From Clostridium moniliforme (GTDB lineage Bacteria > Bacillota > Clostridia > Clostridiales > Clostridiaceae): DNA of 64,000 nt. A model generated the notes under the pieces. The model saw only the letters and a list, made by a program, of their open reading frames with translations. It had not been told where the DNA came from and searched no databases. A program made the translations under genes and the position numbers. Positions within the stretch are counted from its first letter, which is position 1. Every line of letters starts with the position of its first letter. The stretch is from contig NZ_JAGGJZ010000001.1 of the NCBI RefSeq assembly GCF_017873235.1, forward strand, positions 124,001 to 188,000, in the 5' to 3' direction. Shown here one piece after another: positions 47,268-56,989 of the stretch.

Positions 47268-49946
47268 CTAATTAAATTTAGGCATATCATAAACGAAATC
47301 ATTTTTTCCAGAATACATACCTCTCATTCCATGCATTAAATCTCCTATTTCTTTAGCATACCATGGAGTTGTAGCATATTGATGCCAAATTAAATCAACA
47401 TTAGGAATAAATCTCATTTTATAAAGTGTATTTTGCTTATAAGTTGAACTATTTATATAATTATCTGATACAAATTTTGCAGCTCCTTCTATTGCCTTAT
47501 CAACACTTGTCCAACCATGAGTATAAGCATATGTTGTTCCAAGTATTAGCGCCCTATTAGGGAAAGCTTTTGAATTATCATAAGCACCTATTCCAAATAA
47601 ATTATATACTGTTACAGGTTTATCTAATTTTATCATTTCATAACCAATTAATTCACCTTTACTGTTTTTTATTTCTTTATTTGGATTTGCTATTTCAGTT
47701 ATTTTAACACCCATAGCTAGTTTGCTTTTTCCATGACCTGTTTCATGAATTGATTGTGCAATAAAATATATTGGATCTATGTCAAACTTTTTACAAGCAT
47801 CAACAAATCCTTTAGCATGTCCAGCTAAAATACCAGAATTACTTAAATAACTATTTAATTTACTTACACTAACATTTCTAAATTCATCTAATCTTAAAAA
47901 TTGTTCTATATTACTTGCTTTATTAGGATTAATATATTTTTCAAAGTAATCATAACTATATGAAGAAACCCTTTTTTGTTGTAACTTTATATAAGAACTC
48001 ATTGACATATGATAATTTGTATGAATGCTAGTTCCATTATCAGGAGTAATATTATTATTTATGTCACCTTCTGAAACCTTTTTTATATATTCTTTTGATG
48101 AATATCCTGTTATTCCAGCATCTTTTATTTTATAAAAGCCATTTTCTTCTCCTAATATTTCAACTATTTCTCCATTTCTTAAGTTACCTATTATCTTAGA
48201 ATTTGTACTTGGCTTTTCTCTAATTCTAAGTTCACTACTTACATTAACTCTTCCATATTTTTTTGTTGATTCTGGTTTTACATTTGGTTTACTATCAGGC
48301 TTGTTATTAGGTTTTTCATCCTTTGAATAAAATTTTACATAATCTTCACTTACATATCCTTGTAAACTTCCTTTTTTTATTTTATACCATGATCCTTCTT
48401 TTCCTAAAACATCAAAAGTATCTCCATTTACCATATATCCAGCTATTCCATAGTTTGTTCCTGGTCCTTTTCTTACTCTTAAGTTACTTGTGATATTTAT
48501 AACCTTACCTGTTCCTTCGAATTTATTTGAAGGTTTTTCACTTGGTTTATTTTCCGGCTTACTACTTGGCTTGTTTTCTGGTTTGTTATTGTTTTCTTCA
48601 ACTATTTTTACATACTCACCATATACATAACCATAGTCACCTTTATATTTTATTTTATACCATGAACCTACTTTTGAAACTACTTGTAGTTTTTCTCCAT
48701 TTTTTAAGTATCCTATTGCTTTTGATTTTGTACTTGAATCTTTTCTTACTGTTAAACTACTAGTTATATTTACTACTTTTCCTGTTTTTATACTCTCTGA
48801 AGGTTTACTGCTTGGTTTATTTTCCGGCTGACTACTTGGCTTGTTTTCTGGTTTGTTATTGTTTTCTTCAACTATTTTTACATACTCACCATATACATAA
48901 CCATAGCCGCCTTTATATTTTATTTTATACCATGAACCTACTTTTGAAACTACTTGTAGTTTTTCTCCATTTTTTAAGTATCCTATTGCTTTTGATTTTG
49001 TACTTGAATCTTTTCTTACTGTTAAACTACTAGTTATATTTACTACTTTTCCTGTTTTTATACTCTCTGAAGGTTTACTGCTTGGTTTATTTTCTGGCTT
49101 ACTACTTGGCTTGTTTTCTGGTTTACTATTGTTTTCTTCAACTATTTTTACATACTCATCATATACATAACCATAGCCGCCTTTATATTTTATTTTATAC
49201 CATGAACCTGCTTTTGAAACTACTTGTAGTTTTTCTCCATTTTTTAAGTATCCTATTGCCTTTGATTTTGTACTTGAATCTTTTCTTACTGTTAAACTAG
49301 TAGTTATATTTATTACCTTTCCTGTCTTTATACTTTCTGAAGGTTTACTGCTTGATTTATTTTCTGGCTTACTACTTGGCTTGTTTTCTGGTTTACTATT
49401 GTTTTCTTTAATTACTTTTACATACTCTCCGTAAACATAACCAACTTTTCCATCAACTTTTATTTTATACCATGAACCCTCTCTACCTAATATATCAAAA
49501 GTTTGTCCATTTCTAAGATATCCTATAGACTTACTTTTAGTTGATGCTTCTTTTCTTAAAGTTAAAACTGAAGTTATATTTACTACTTTTCCTTTTTCTA
49601 CATCATTATTCAACTCTTTTACGTAGTCTTTATGAATGTATCCACTTTTCCCTTCATATTTAATTTTATACCATGAACCATCTCTACCTAATATATCAAA
49701 GATTTGTCCATTTCTAAGATATCCTATAATACTGTCACTTGTACTTGGTCCTTTTCTTACTCTTAAATTAGTATCTACATTTATTACTTTTCCTTTATGT
49801 GAACTGCTTTCTGCTGCAAAAGACCTAATATTATTTTTATTATTACGACTATGATTATCTGCAAATGCATTTGTATTATCTAAGAGTAATGAACTAGTAG
49901 CAGCTGCTACAACCAACAACATTGTTGTAATTTTCTTCTTATTCAT
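47268..49946 (-). CDS. secreted glucosaminidase with seven SH3b repeats
   Basis: A putative autolysin of 892 residues. It has a signal peptide (to about residue 29), seven bacterial SH3 domains that bind the cell wall, and a C-terminal GH73-like N-acetylglucosaminidase domain (about 640-892) with the catalytic-Glu motif SIHETGHGKS (Glu735) and NLFGIGAYD. SH3b repeats 3-5 are almost identical and are joined by Pro/Ser/Lys/Asn linkers (PENKPSSKPENKPSSKPSES). Start at 49946 follows GGGGAGATATGT. It stands alone between spoIIGA and ftsZ. It is not the only such autolysin expected in the genus, so I give no symbol. Confidence 0.88.
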   Translation of the reverse strand: MNKKKITTMLLVVAAATSSLLLDNTNAFADNHSRNNKNNIRSFAAESSSHKGKVINVDTNLRVRKGPSTSDSIIGYLRNGQIFDILGRDGSWYKIKYEGKSGYIHKDYVKELNNDVEKGKVVNITSVLTLRKEASTKSKSIGYLRNGQTFDILGREGSWYKIKVDGKVGYVYGEYVKVIKENNSKPENKPSSKPENKSSSKPSESIKTGKVINITTSLTVRKDSSTKSKAIGYLKNGEKLQVVSKAGSWYKIKYKGGYGYVYDEYVKIVEENNSKPENKPSSKPENKPSSKPSESIKTGKVVNITSSLTVRKDSSTKSKAIGYLKNGEKLQVVSKVGSWYKIKYKGGYGYVYGEYVKIVEENNNKPENKPSSQPENKPSSKPSESIKTGKVVNITSSLTVRKDSSTKSKAIGYLKNGEKLQVVSKVGSWYKIKYKGDYGYVYGEYVKIVEENNNKPENKPSSKPENKPSEKPSNKFEGTGKVINITSNLRVRKGPGTNYGIAGYMVNGDTFDVLGKEGSWYKIKKGSLQGYVSEDYVKFYSKDEKPNNKPDSKPNVKPESTKKYGRVNVSSELRIREKPSTNSKIIGNLRNGEIVEILGEENGFYKIKDAGITGYSSKEYIKKVSEGDINNNITPDNGTSIHTNYHMSMSSYIKLQQKRVSSYSYDYFEKYINPNKASNIEQFLRLDEFRNVSVSKLNSYLSNSGILAGHAKGFVDACKKFDIDPIYFIAQSIHETGHGKSKLAMGVKITEIANPNKEIKNSKGELIGYEMIKLDKPVTVYNLFGIGAYDNSKAFPNRALILGTTYAYTHGWTSVDKAIEGAAKFVSDNYINSSTYKQNTLYKMRFIPNVDLIWHQYATTPWYAKEIGDLMHGMRGMYSGKNDFVYDMPKFN
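48511..49320 (-). repeat. three near-identical 270-bp tandem repeats in the glucosaminidase gene
   Basis: The phrase cctgtttttatactctctga recurs at 48781 and 49051, and in slightly altered form at 49321, so the period is exactly 270 bases (90 codons: one SH3b domain plus linker). Units 2 and 3 differ at only a few bases over 180 compared positions. Confidence 0.9.
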
Positions 49947-50085
49947 ACATATCTCCCCATATACTACATTATTTTTCTATTTTATTAATATTCCTTTTAA
50001 TTTTACCATATTTTTTTATTCTATTAAACAGCTTCATTCTTTCTTTTTTCACATTTTCTTAATTTTTTTGTAACCTAAATGAACA

Positions 50086-50126
50086 AAAATAAAACCTTGA
50101 AATTTAACTTTCAAGGTTTTATTTTA
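50086..50126 (-). terminator. terminator after ftsZ
   Basis: AAAACCTTGAAA/TTTCAAGGTTTT with 6-base loop and ATTTTTG on the minus strand, about 10 bases past the ftsZ stop. Confidence 0.85.
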
Positions 50127-50135
50127 AAATATATT

Positions 50136-51290
50136 TTAATTTGATCTTCTTGGTCTTCTTAAGAATGTAGGAATTGATAAGTCTTCTTCTGTGTAAGTAA
50201 TTGTTGAACTTACAGTTTTATCTTCAGTTGTTGCAGCAACCTCTTCCTTAGGTGTTTCTATATTTTCTTCAGCCTTTTGTTTTATTTGAGGTTTAACATC
50301 AACTTTGGTAGTTTCCTTTGATGGAGCTCCAATTCCATCTGCTTCAAATCCTGTAGCAATAACTGTTATTCTTATCTCATCTTGTAAAGTTTCATCTATA
50401 ACAGCACCAAATATTATGTTTGCATCAGCATCTGCTGCTTCTCTTACAACATCTGCTGCTTCATATACTTCTAAGGCTCCAAGATCTGAACCACCTGTAA
50501 AGTTAAGAATAACGCCTGTAGCTCCTTCAATTGAAGTTTCAAGTAATGGTGATGCAATTGCTTCCTTAACGGCATCAGAGGCTCTATTATCTCCTTTACC
50601 ATGTCCAACACCCATATGAGCTAATCCTTTATCTAACATAACAGCTTTTATATCTGCAAAGTCTGCATTAACTACTCCTGGGATAGTTATTAAGTCTGAA
50701 ATAGCTTGAACACCTTGTCTTAAAACATCATCAGCTAGTCTAAAAGAATCTAAAAGAGTTGTCTTTTTATCTGCCATAAATAATAATCTTTCATTCGGTA
50801 TTATTACTAATGTATCAACTTTTTCTTTTAATTTAGCAATACCCATTTCAGCATGTCTCATTCTTCTCTTTCCTTCAAATGGGAAAGGTTTAGTTACAAC
50901 ACCTACAGTAAGTATTTCTAATGATTTTGCAATTTCAGCTACAACTGGTGCAGCACCAGTTCCAGTTCCACCACCCATACCAGCAGTTATAAATACCATA
51001 TTAGCACCTTTAATAGCTGCTGTTATTTCCTCTCTACTTTCTTCTGCTGCCTTTTGTCCAATTTCTGGGTTTGCTCCAGCTCCTAGACCTTTAGTAAGCT
51101 TTTCTCCTATTTGAATTTTTTGATTAGCATGTGACAACATAAGTGCTTGTTTATCAGTATTTATAGCTATAAATTCTACATTTTTTAATCCTTCAACTAT
51201 CATTCTGTTTACGGCGTTACTTCCTCCGCCTCCACAACCTATTACCTTTATATTAGTTAATTCTTGCATATCCACTTCAAAATCTAACAA
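50136..51290 (-). CDS. ftsZ: cell division protein FtsZ
   Basis: Tubulin-like GTPase forming the division ring. The 384 residues have [17 protein letters not shown], the GTP signature [20 protein letters not shown] and [11 protein letters not shown] (T7 loop). A variable linker and the C-terminal peptide [12 protein letters not shown], which binds FtsA, complete it. The start is TTG at 51290 ([11 protein letters not shown]), 7 bases after GGAGG. Co-directional with the FtsA-like gene 13 bases upstream. Confidence 0.98.
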   Translation of the reverse strand: MLDFEVDMQELTNIKVIGCGGGGSNAVNRMIVEGLKNVEFIAINTDKQALMLSHANQKIQIGEKLTKGLGAGANPEIGQKAAEESREEITAAIKGANMVFITAGMGGGTGTGAAPVVAEIAKSLEILTVGVVTKPFPFEGKRRMRHAEMGIAKLKEKVDTLVIIPNERLLFMADKKTTLLDSFRLADDVLRQGVQAISDLITIPGVVNADFADIKAVMLDKGLAHMGVGHGKGDNRASDAVKEAIASPLLETSIEGATGVILNFTGGSDLGALEVYEAADVVREAADADANIIFGAVIDETLQDEIRITVIATGFEADGIGAPSKETTKVDVKPQIKQKAEENIETPKEEVAATTEDKTVSSTITYTEEDLSIPTFLRRPRRSN

Positions 51291-51303
51291 AACAATTCCT
51301 CCT

Positions 51304-52587
51304 TTAGAAAATATCCTCTAGTAAACTTCTTAATTTTCCTATAATGCCTTTATTCTTTTTTTCTATTTTATCACTAGTATCACCTAGCACACACTCATGC
51401 TTTTTATCTATATCATTTAAATTTTCAAATCTTAAAGTATTATCTTTAACTTCATTTGTAAAATCTTCATATATTAATTCTACCCTATCGTGTACCTCTT
51501 TAACAATAGCTAAAGACGCAATATTTGAAAAACTTTGCATATTAAACTCATTTTTTGTAATTATATGAACATTTTCACCTATAATTTTATTTGATAATTC
51601 CTTTATATTTTCAAAATTTGTTAAAGAATCACTACATAAAATTATACTACAAAAATCCTTGTAATTACTAGTATTTTTTAACTTATTATTTACATAATTA
51701 AGTATTTCTTCAATTCTTGCTTCACAAACTTTATAAAAAAGTTCCTTATTAATTTTACTTCCCTCAAAAGAAATACTTTCTTCATCTTTTTGATTACAAA
51801 TACTTTTATAAGTTGCACTATAATTACATTTAATTTTTTCAGCAACTTCATTAGAAATATCTGCACAAATAGTAAGATCATTTGTTATATTATTTCCACC
51901 TAATGGAATAAAATACACTTCTTTAACTACTCCATCTTCTAAAATTGCAACTTCTGTAGAAGATGCCCCACTTTCTATTAAGACTCTATTTCCTAGCTTT
52001 TCTTTAAATAAAAATATATTTTTAAGTGACATTATGTTAACTACAAAACCTTTAATTTGATATCTTGTACCTATACATAAATCGATATACCTTTTAATTA
52101 TATTTTTCTTGCATACAATAATTGTGGCATTAACTACAAGCTTTTTCCCAATTAATTTTTCGGATAGATTAGATACTTTTTTATTATCTACATTATAATG
52201 GTTTATTACAATATCACATATTGCTTCATCTTCATTTAAAAAAATCTCTTTTTTTAATTTTGCTTTTACTTCATTTATATGTTTAGGTGTTACCTCACCA
52301 TCTATATCCACTTCAACATTCTCTTCTTTAAGTTTAATATTTGAAGATGATATACCTATGTAAATTTCTCTAATTTCTCTATTTATATTTTTTTCTAATT
52401 TATCTAAAACTTCAAGAAATCTTTCTCGACACCTATAAATATCAACTATTTGTCCATTTTCAACGCCTTCTGAATAAACACAAGAACTTCCTAATATTTC
52501 AACTTCCTTTCCAATTGATGATATTCCACATGAAGCTGAAATTTTTTTAGTTCCTATATCTACAGCTGTAACTAAAAATTCTTGCAT
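51304..52587 (-). CDS. ftsA: FtsA-like cell division protein
   Basis: An actin-fold membrane tether for FtsZ. The 427 residues begin [18 protein letters not shown] (phosphate 1 loop), have the SHS2/1C domain (about 80-165) and a second nucleotide motif [18 protein letters not shown]. It ends in a basic/hydrophobic segment [13 protein letters not shown] consistent with the amphipathic membrane helix. It diverges clearly from Bacillus FtsA, but the position directly before ftsZ supports the role. It follows pilT by 125 bases. Confidence 0.85.
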   Translation of the reverse strand: MQEFLVTAVDIGTKKISASCGISSIGKEVEILGSSCVYSEGVENGQIVDIYRCRERFLEVLDKLEKNINREIREIYIGISSSNIKLKEENVEVDIDGEVTPKHINEVKAKLKKEIFLNEDEAICDIVINHYNVDNKKVSNLSEKLIGKKLVVNATIIVCKKNIIKRYIDLCIGTRYQIKGFVVNIMSLKNIFLFKEKLGNRVLIESGASSTEVAILEDGVVKEVYFIPLGGNNITNDLTICADISNEVAEKIKCNYSATYKSICNQKDEESISFEGSKINKELFYKVCEARIEEILNYVNNKLKNTSNYKDFCSIILCSDSLTNFENIKELSNKIIGENVHIITKNEFNMQSFSNIASLAIVKEVHDRVELIYEDFTNEVKDNTLRFENLNDIDKKHECVLGDTSDKIEKKNKGIIGKLRSLLEDIF

Positions 52588-52712
52588 TTTTTAGCCCTCC
52601 CTCCTGTCAATTAATTTCTTCATACAATTTATATATTCAACATACATTTATAAATTCCTTTTTAAAATTTTCTAATATTAATATTTTAATAAAATCTTTA
52701 TTTTATTATTGA

Positions 52713-53771
52713 TTATCTTAATATTATCATTCTTTCTAGTACTTCTTTATCAATACAATATTCCATTGCATTTTCGTATGATATTTTTTCTTCTTTAACA
52801 AGCTCTGCAAGAGCCATATCCATAGTTTTCATACCATATTTGCTACCAGTTTGTATTGCAGATTCTATTTGATATGTTTTTCCTTCTCTAATTTGATTTT
52901 GTATACCAGAAGTCATAGTCATTATCTCTAAAGCTGCAACTCTTCCTTTGCCATCTTCAGTTTTAATAAGTTGCTGTGATATTACTCCTTGTATAACAGA
53001 TGCAAGCTGAATTTTTATTTGTTGTTGTTGATAAGTTGGAAAAACATCAATGATTCTATCTATTGTCTTTGCAGCACCTATTGTATGTAATGTAGAAAAA
53101 ACTAAATGTCCTGTCTCAGCTGCAGTTATAGCTATTTTTATTGTTTCAAGATCTCTCATTTCACCTATTAATATAATATCTGGATCTTCTCTTAAAATTC
53201 CTCTTAATGCATTTTCATAACTTTTAGTATCTCTTCCTATTTCTCTTTGACTTATTATAGACTTATTATGTTTATGAACATATTCTATTGGATCTTCTAT
53301 TGTAATTATATTTTTGCTTCTTGTTAAATTAATTTCATTTATCATAGCTGCTAAAGTTGTACTTTTACCGCTTCCTGTAGGTCCTGTAACTAATACAAGC
53401 CCCCTTTGCTTTTTAGTCAAACCTTTAATAATATCTGGATATCCAAGTTCATCCAAAGTTGGAACCTTCAATTTTATTGATCTTAGTGCTATTGCATCTC
53501 CATTTTTTTCTTTAAATACATTTACTCTAAACCTTCCTTTTTCATTTAATGAATAAGTAGCATCAATTTCTCCTATATTTACATATTCTTCAAATTCATC
53601 TCCTAAAATTTCTTTTGCAAATTCTCTTACTAATTCTTTACTTAAATCTTCATTATTTAAAGGAATTAAATTACCATTTACTCTAACTATTGGTGGCATT
53701 CCAATAGTTAAATGTAAGTCTGATGCATCTAATTCTATTGTTTTTTCTAATAGTTCTTTTAATTTAATCAT
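52713..53771 (-). CDS. pilT: type IV pilus retraction ATPase PilT
   Basis: A hexameric ATPase that retracts type IV pili and drives gliding or twitching. The 352 residues show Walker A GPTGSGKSTTLAAM, the Asp box, Walker B EDPDIILIGEMRDLETIK, the His box LVFSTLHT and the PilT-type segment IREGKTYQIESAIQ. Start at 53771 follows GGAGG. No pilin or assembly genes are nearby; in C. perfringens pilT is known to sit next to ftsA/ftsZ apart from the main pil cluster. Confidence 0.95.
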   Translation of the reverse strand: MIKLKELLEKTIELDASDLHLTIGMPPIVRVNGNLIPLNNEDLSKELVREFAKEILGDEFEEYVNIGEIDATYSLNEKGRFRVNVFKEKNGDAIALRSIKLKVPTLDELGYPDIIKGLTKKQRGLVLVTGPTGSGKSTTLAAMINEINLTRSKNIITIEDPIEYVHKHNKSIISQREIGRDTKSYENALRGILREDPDIILIGEMRDLETIKIAITAAETGHLVFSTLHTIGAAKTIDRIIDVFPTYQQQQIKIQLASVIQGVISQQLIKTEDGKGRVAALEIMTMTSGIQNQIREGKTYQIESAIQTGSKYGMKTMDMALAELVKEEKISYENAMEYCIDKEVLERMIILR

Positions 53772-53816
53772 CTTTTTCCTCCATATTAATTATAAAATTT
53801 TATTTCTATAATAAAT

Positions 53817-53850
53817 GAATAAATTCCTCTATTTTTATAGAGGAATTTAG
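53817..53850 (-). terminator. terminator after sigK
   Basis: A perfect 11-base stem AAATTCCTCTA/TAGAGGAATTT with 6-base loop, 8 bases past the sigK stop; the tail ATTCATTTATT is only moderately T-rich. Confidence 0.7.
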
Positions 53851-53857
53851 AACAAGT

Positions 53858-54559
53858 TTAGTTACACTTTCCATATAAAACTTTTTGCAATTTCTTTAAA
53901 GCCTTTTTTTCTATTCTTGAAACATAAGATCTTGAAATATTAAGCTTTGCAGCAATTTCTCTTTGAGTTTTACTTTTCCCATCTTTAAGTCCATATCTCA
54001 TGATAATTATATCATGTTCTCTCTCTGTAAGTATTTCTTCCATTTTTTTATATAATGCTTTTATCTGAAGATTATTTTCTACCTTTTCTAAAACTGAATC
54101 TTTCTCACTACTTAGAACATCTATTAAACAGATTTCGTTTCCTTCCCTATCGATTCCTATAGGATCTTGTAAATACACTTCCCCTTTTTGTTTTTTGTTG
54201 TTTCTAAATAGCATTAGTATTTCATTTTCTATACATCTAGATGCATATGTTGCAAGCCTTGTTCCCTTATCCACATCAAAAGAGTCTATTGCTTTAATAA
54301 GCCCAACTGTTCCAATAGATATTAATTCATCAACATCTTTATTTGGAAAAGAATACTTCTTTACAATATGAGCTACTAATCTTAAATTTCTTTCGATTAA
54401 AACACTTTTAGCCTTCTTATCTCCAGCCTTTAACTTTCTCAAATATTTTTCCTCTTCTTTTTCATCAAGGGGTGTTGGGAAAGTGTTATTGTTAGATATA
54501 TACCCTGTTAAAAATACAGTATTACATAATAAATTAATAAAATTCGATAGTACTAACAC
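53858..54559 (-). CDS. sigK: RNA polymerase sporulation sigma factor SigK (pro-form)
   Basis: Late mother-cell sigma factor. The gene is intact: 233 residues with no skin-like insertion. The N-terminus has a short hydrophobic pro-sequence (about 1-20), then FPTPLDEKEEEKYL, region 2 ([35 protein letters not shown]) and region 4 (TQREIAAKLNISRSYVSRIEKK). The start is GTG at 54559 (MLVLSNFINLL), 6 bases after AAGGAGG; the ATG at 54565 directly abuts that site. Confidence 0.95.
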   Translation of the reverse strand: MLVLSNFINLLCNTVFLTGYISNNNTFPTPLDEKEEEKYLRKLKAGDKKAKSVLIERNLRLVAHIVKKYSFPNKDVDELISIGTVGLIKAIDSFDVDKGTRLATYASRCIENEILMLFRNNKKQKGEVYLQDPIGIDREGNEICLIDVLSSEKDSVLEKVENNLQIKALYKKMEEILTEREHDIIIMRYGLKDGKSKTQREIAAKLNISRSYVSRIEKKALKKLQKVLYGKCN

Positions 54560-54587
54560 TTTCATCCTCCTTATAGTGCTTAATACT

Positions 54588-54616
54588 ATCATATGATTTT
54601 TTTATAAGAAACTTGC
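54588..54616 (-). promoter_or_regulatory. candidate sigma-E type promoter of sigK
   Basis: On the minus strand GCAAGTTT (54609-54616) is 13 bases from CATATGAT (54588-54595), six of eight matches to a KMATATTT-type -35 and a CATA-type -10. It lies about 25 bases upstream of the sigK start. Confidence 0.4.
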
Positions 54617-54676
54617 TTCAACTTATAAAAAATATAAATTTTTATAAAAAAATTATATTTTAATTATAGTAATTTT

Positions 54677-56284
54677 TTATTTTGATTTTAATTCTAATAC
54701 AATATCTTTAAATATAGGTGCTGAAGTATTTCCTCCCCCTATATCTTCATTTTCCTTTTCAACTAGGTCAGGAATAAAAACTATCATTGTATATTCTTTA
54801 TTCTCCATTGTAAAATATCCAACAAACCACCCATGAGTTGTGTTATTACTACTTGATGATGATCCAGTTTTTCCTCCCATATTCACTCCATCTACAAAGG
54901 CACTTTTTCCAGTTCCATTTAAAACTACTTGTTGCATTCCACTTTTAAGAATTTTGCTAGTTGTTTCTGTAAATAATTTTTCTTTTTTAGTATTATATTC
55001 TTTAATTACTTTATCTTCAGTATCTAATATTCCTTCTAATATATAAGGCTTTACATAAACTCCATTGTTAACAAAAGTATTAATAGCCCCTAACATCTGT
55101 ATTGGAGATACATTAATTGATTGACCAATTGGAATAAGTGCCATTTTATTATTATTGGTAGGATCTTCATTTAAAGGCTTAACTCCTTTAGTTTCATTTC
55201 TTCCTTCTCCTTCTATTCCAATAACTCTTTTAAACAAACCTAATTTTTCACTATATTCCATAAGTTTTTCATACCCAACCTTCCGTCCTATAGCTCCAAA
55301 AACATCATTGCATGACTTTGTAAGTCCATCACTAATAGTAATATTTCCATGGACTCTTCCATTGCACATCTTCCCATTACAATTTACAGTATTATAAGGT
55401 GTTACTAGACCTTCTTCAAGCGCAGCCCCATAAGTTATTAATTTATATATTGAACCTGGCTCATACCCAATTCCCTCAATTCCTAAATTAATGTTAGCTT
55501 TACTTTCATTCTTTTGTACCAGTGATTTAATTTTACCACTTTCTTTTTCCATAATTATTACGCCAATATTATCATATTTTAAATATTTTTCATTTGATAA
55601 AACTTTTCTAATTTTATTTTCAAATTCCTTATCTATTGTTAGCTTTAAGTTTTTATTATTTTTATTAATATCTAGTTCACTTGTTGAGTAAATATTTTTC
55701 TCATCTAAATAAAATTTTTTTCTAGGAAGTTCATTATATTTTATGTTATTGTATATTTCTTCTTCTATAGACCCTTTTACAATATTTTTATCATTTATAT
55801 TTGATAACATTCCATTAACTGACCACGCTTCCTTTTTATCAACATTATCTCTAATAAAAGTATAAACCCCTTTTAAATTCTTTAATTTTTTTATTTTATT
55901 ATAAGTTTCTTCAGATATCGTATAATAAAGCTTTCCTTGACTTTTCATTACATCAACATAATTAAATGTATTATCTTCACCTTTCATAATAAAGTTCAAA
56001 GCCATTAAATCCTCTAGGGTTTCTCCATAATTGTTTAAACTAAAGGGTTTGGAATCTATTACAAGAACATAAGTCTTTTTATAATCTATTAAATCTTTAC
56101 CATTTGTGTCTAAAAACATATATCTATTATCGCTTATACTTTCAGTTTGATGATTTTTATAATTGGCCTCAACTCTTTCTGTAGGATGTATATTTAAAAA
56201 ATATAATCTTACTGACAAGGCAAAAAATATACTAATTAATAATCCTAATAAAATCTTACACCTATATAAATTTATTCTTTTCAT
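54677..56284 (-). CDS. class B penicillin-binding protein
   Basis: A peptidoglycan transpeptidase of 535 residues. It has one N-terminal membrane helix (about 8-26), a reduced dimerisation domain, and the transpeptidase domain with active-site motifs PGSIYK (SxxK), SCN (SxN) and GGKTGSSSSS (KTG). Its position beside sigK and its size suggest a sporulation or elongation PBP (SpoVD/PBP2-like), which I cannot resolve. Start at ATG 56284; the AGGAGG is 14 bases upstream, rather far, and a 6-base stem TCTTAG/CTAAGA abuts that site. Confidence 0.85.
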   Translation of the reverse strand: MKRINLYRCKILLGLLISIFFALSVRLYFLNIHPTERVEANYKNHQTESISDNRYMFLDTNGKDLIDYKKTYVLVIDSKPFSLNNYGETLEDLMALNFIMKGEDNTFNYVDVMKSQGKLYYTISEETYNKIKKLKNLKGVYTFIRDNVDKKEAWSVNGMLSNINDKNIVKGSIEEEIYNNIKYNELPRKKFYLDEKNIYSTSELDINKNNKNLKLTIDKEFENKIRKVLSNEKYLKYDNIGVIIMEKESGKIKSLVQKNESKANINLGIEGIGYEPGSIYKLITYGAALEEGLVTPYNTVNCNGKMCNGRVHGNITISDGLTKSCNDVFGAIGRKVGYEKLMEYSEKLGLFKRVIGIEGEGRNETKGVKPLNEDPTNNNKMALIPIGQSINVSPIQMLGAINTFVNNGVYVKPYILEGILDTEDKVIKEYNTKKEKLFTETTSKILKSGMQQVVLNGTGKSAFVDGVNMGGKTGSSSSSNNTTHGWFVGYFTMENKEYTMIVFIPDLVEKENEDIGGGNTSAPIFKDIVLELKSK

Positions 56285-56360
56285 AAAAAGGAAAAACACC
56301 TCCTCTTAGACGATTCTTGACTAAGAAAAGATGTTTTATTCAGCTAATTTATAATATATT

Positions 56361-56978
56361 TTATTTTAATATATCTTTAATTTTTGAAACTAATATATCA
56401 ATAGCTACTTTATTGTGTCCACCTTCTGGAACAATTATATCTGCATATTTTTTTGTTGGTTCAGTAAACTGCATGTGCATTGGTCTAACTACTGAAAGAT
56501 ATTGTTCTACAACTGAGTCTACAGTTCTTCCTCTCTCATTTATATCTCTAATCATTCTTCTTAGTATTCTTATATCAGCATCTGTATCAACATATACCTT
56601 TATATCTAGTAAATCTCTTATTCTTTCATCCTCTAAAATAAGTATACCTTCAACAATTATAATATCTCTAGGATTAACTATAACTTTTTCCTTTGCTCTT
56701 GTATGAACAGTAAAATCATATATTGGTTTTTCTATAGCTTTTCCATTTATTAAAGATTTTAAATGTTCAATTAATAAATCATTATCAAAAGCTCTTGGAT
56801 GATCATAGTTAGTTTTTACTCTTTCTTCCATTGTAAGATGACTTTGGTCTTTATAATAAGCATCTTGTTGTATCATAGCTATACAATCTTCATTAAAGCT
56901 ATTATAAATTTCATCTGCAATTGTACTCTTTCCTGAACCAGTTCCTCCAGTTATTCCAATAAGTATAGGTTTTTTCAT
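56361..56978 (-). CDS. udk: uridine kinase
   Basis: Phosphorylates uridine and cytidine in pyrimidine salvage. The 205 residues have P-loop [36 protein letters not shown] and [18 protein letters not shown]. Start at 56978 follows AGGAGGAAAACTG, 11 bases after trhP; the trhP-udk order is as in Bacillus yrrO-udk. Confidence 0.96.
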   Translation of the reverse strand: MKKPILIGITGGTGSGKSTIADEIYNSFNEDCIAMIQQDAYYKDQSHLTMEERVKTNYDHPRAFDNDLLIEHLKSLINGKAIEKPIYDFTVHTRAKEKVIVNPRDIIIVEGILILEDERIRDLLDIKVYVDTDADIRILRRMIRDINERGRTVDSVVEQYLSVVRPMHMQFTEPTKKYADIIVPEGGHNKVAIDILVSKIKDILK

Positions 56979-56989
56979 CAGTTTTCCTC

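Noticed and set aside
48527..49300. three similar 72-78 residue plus-strand frames, which might look like a paralogous small-protein family
   Set aside because: They are the antisense reading of the 270-bp SH3b repeats, and their similarity is explained by that repeat.
51690..51881. 63-residue minus-strand frame inside ftsA
   Set aside because: Alternative frame within the conserved FtsA-like coding sequence, with no start signal.
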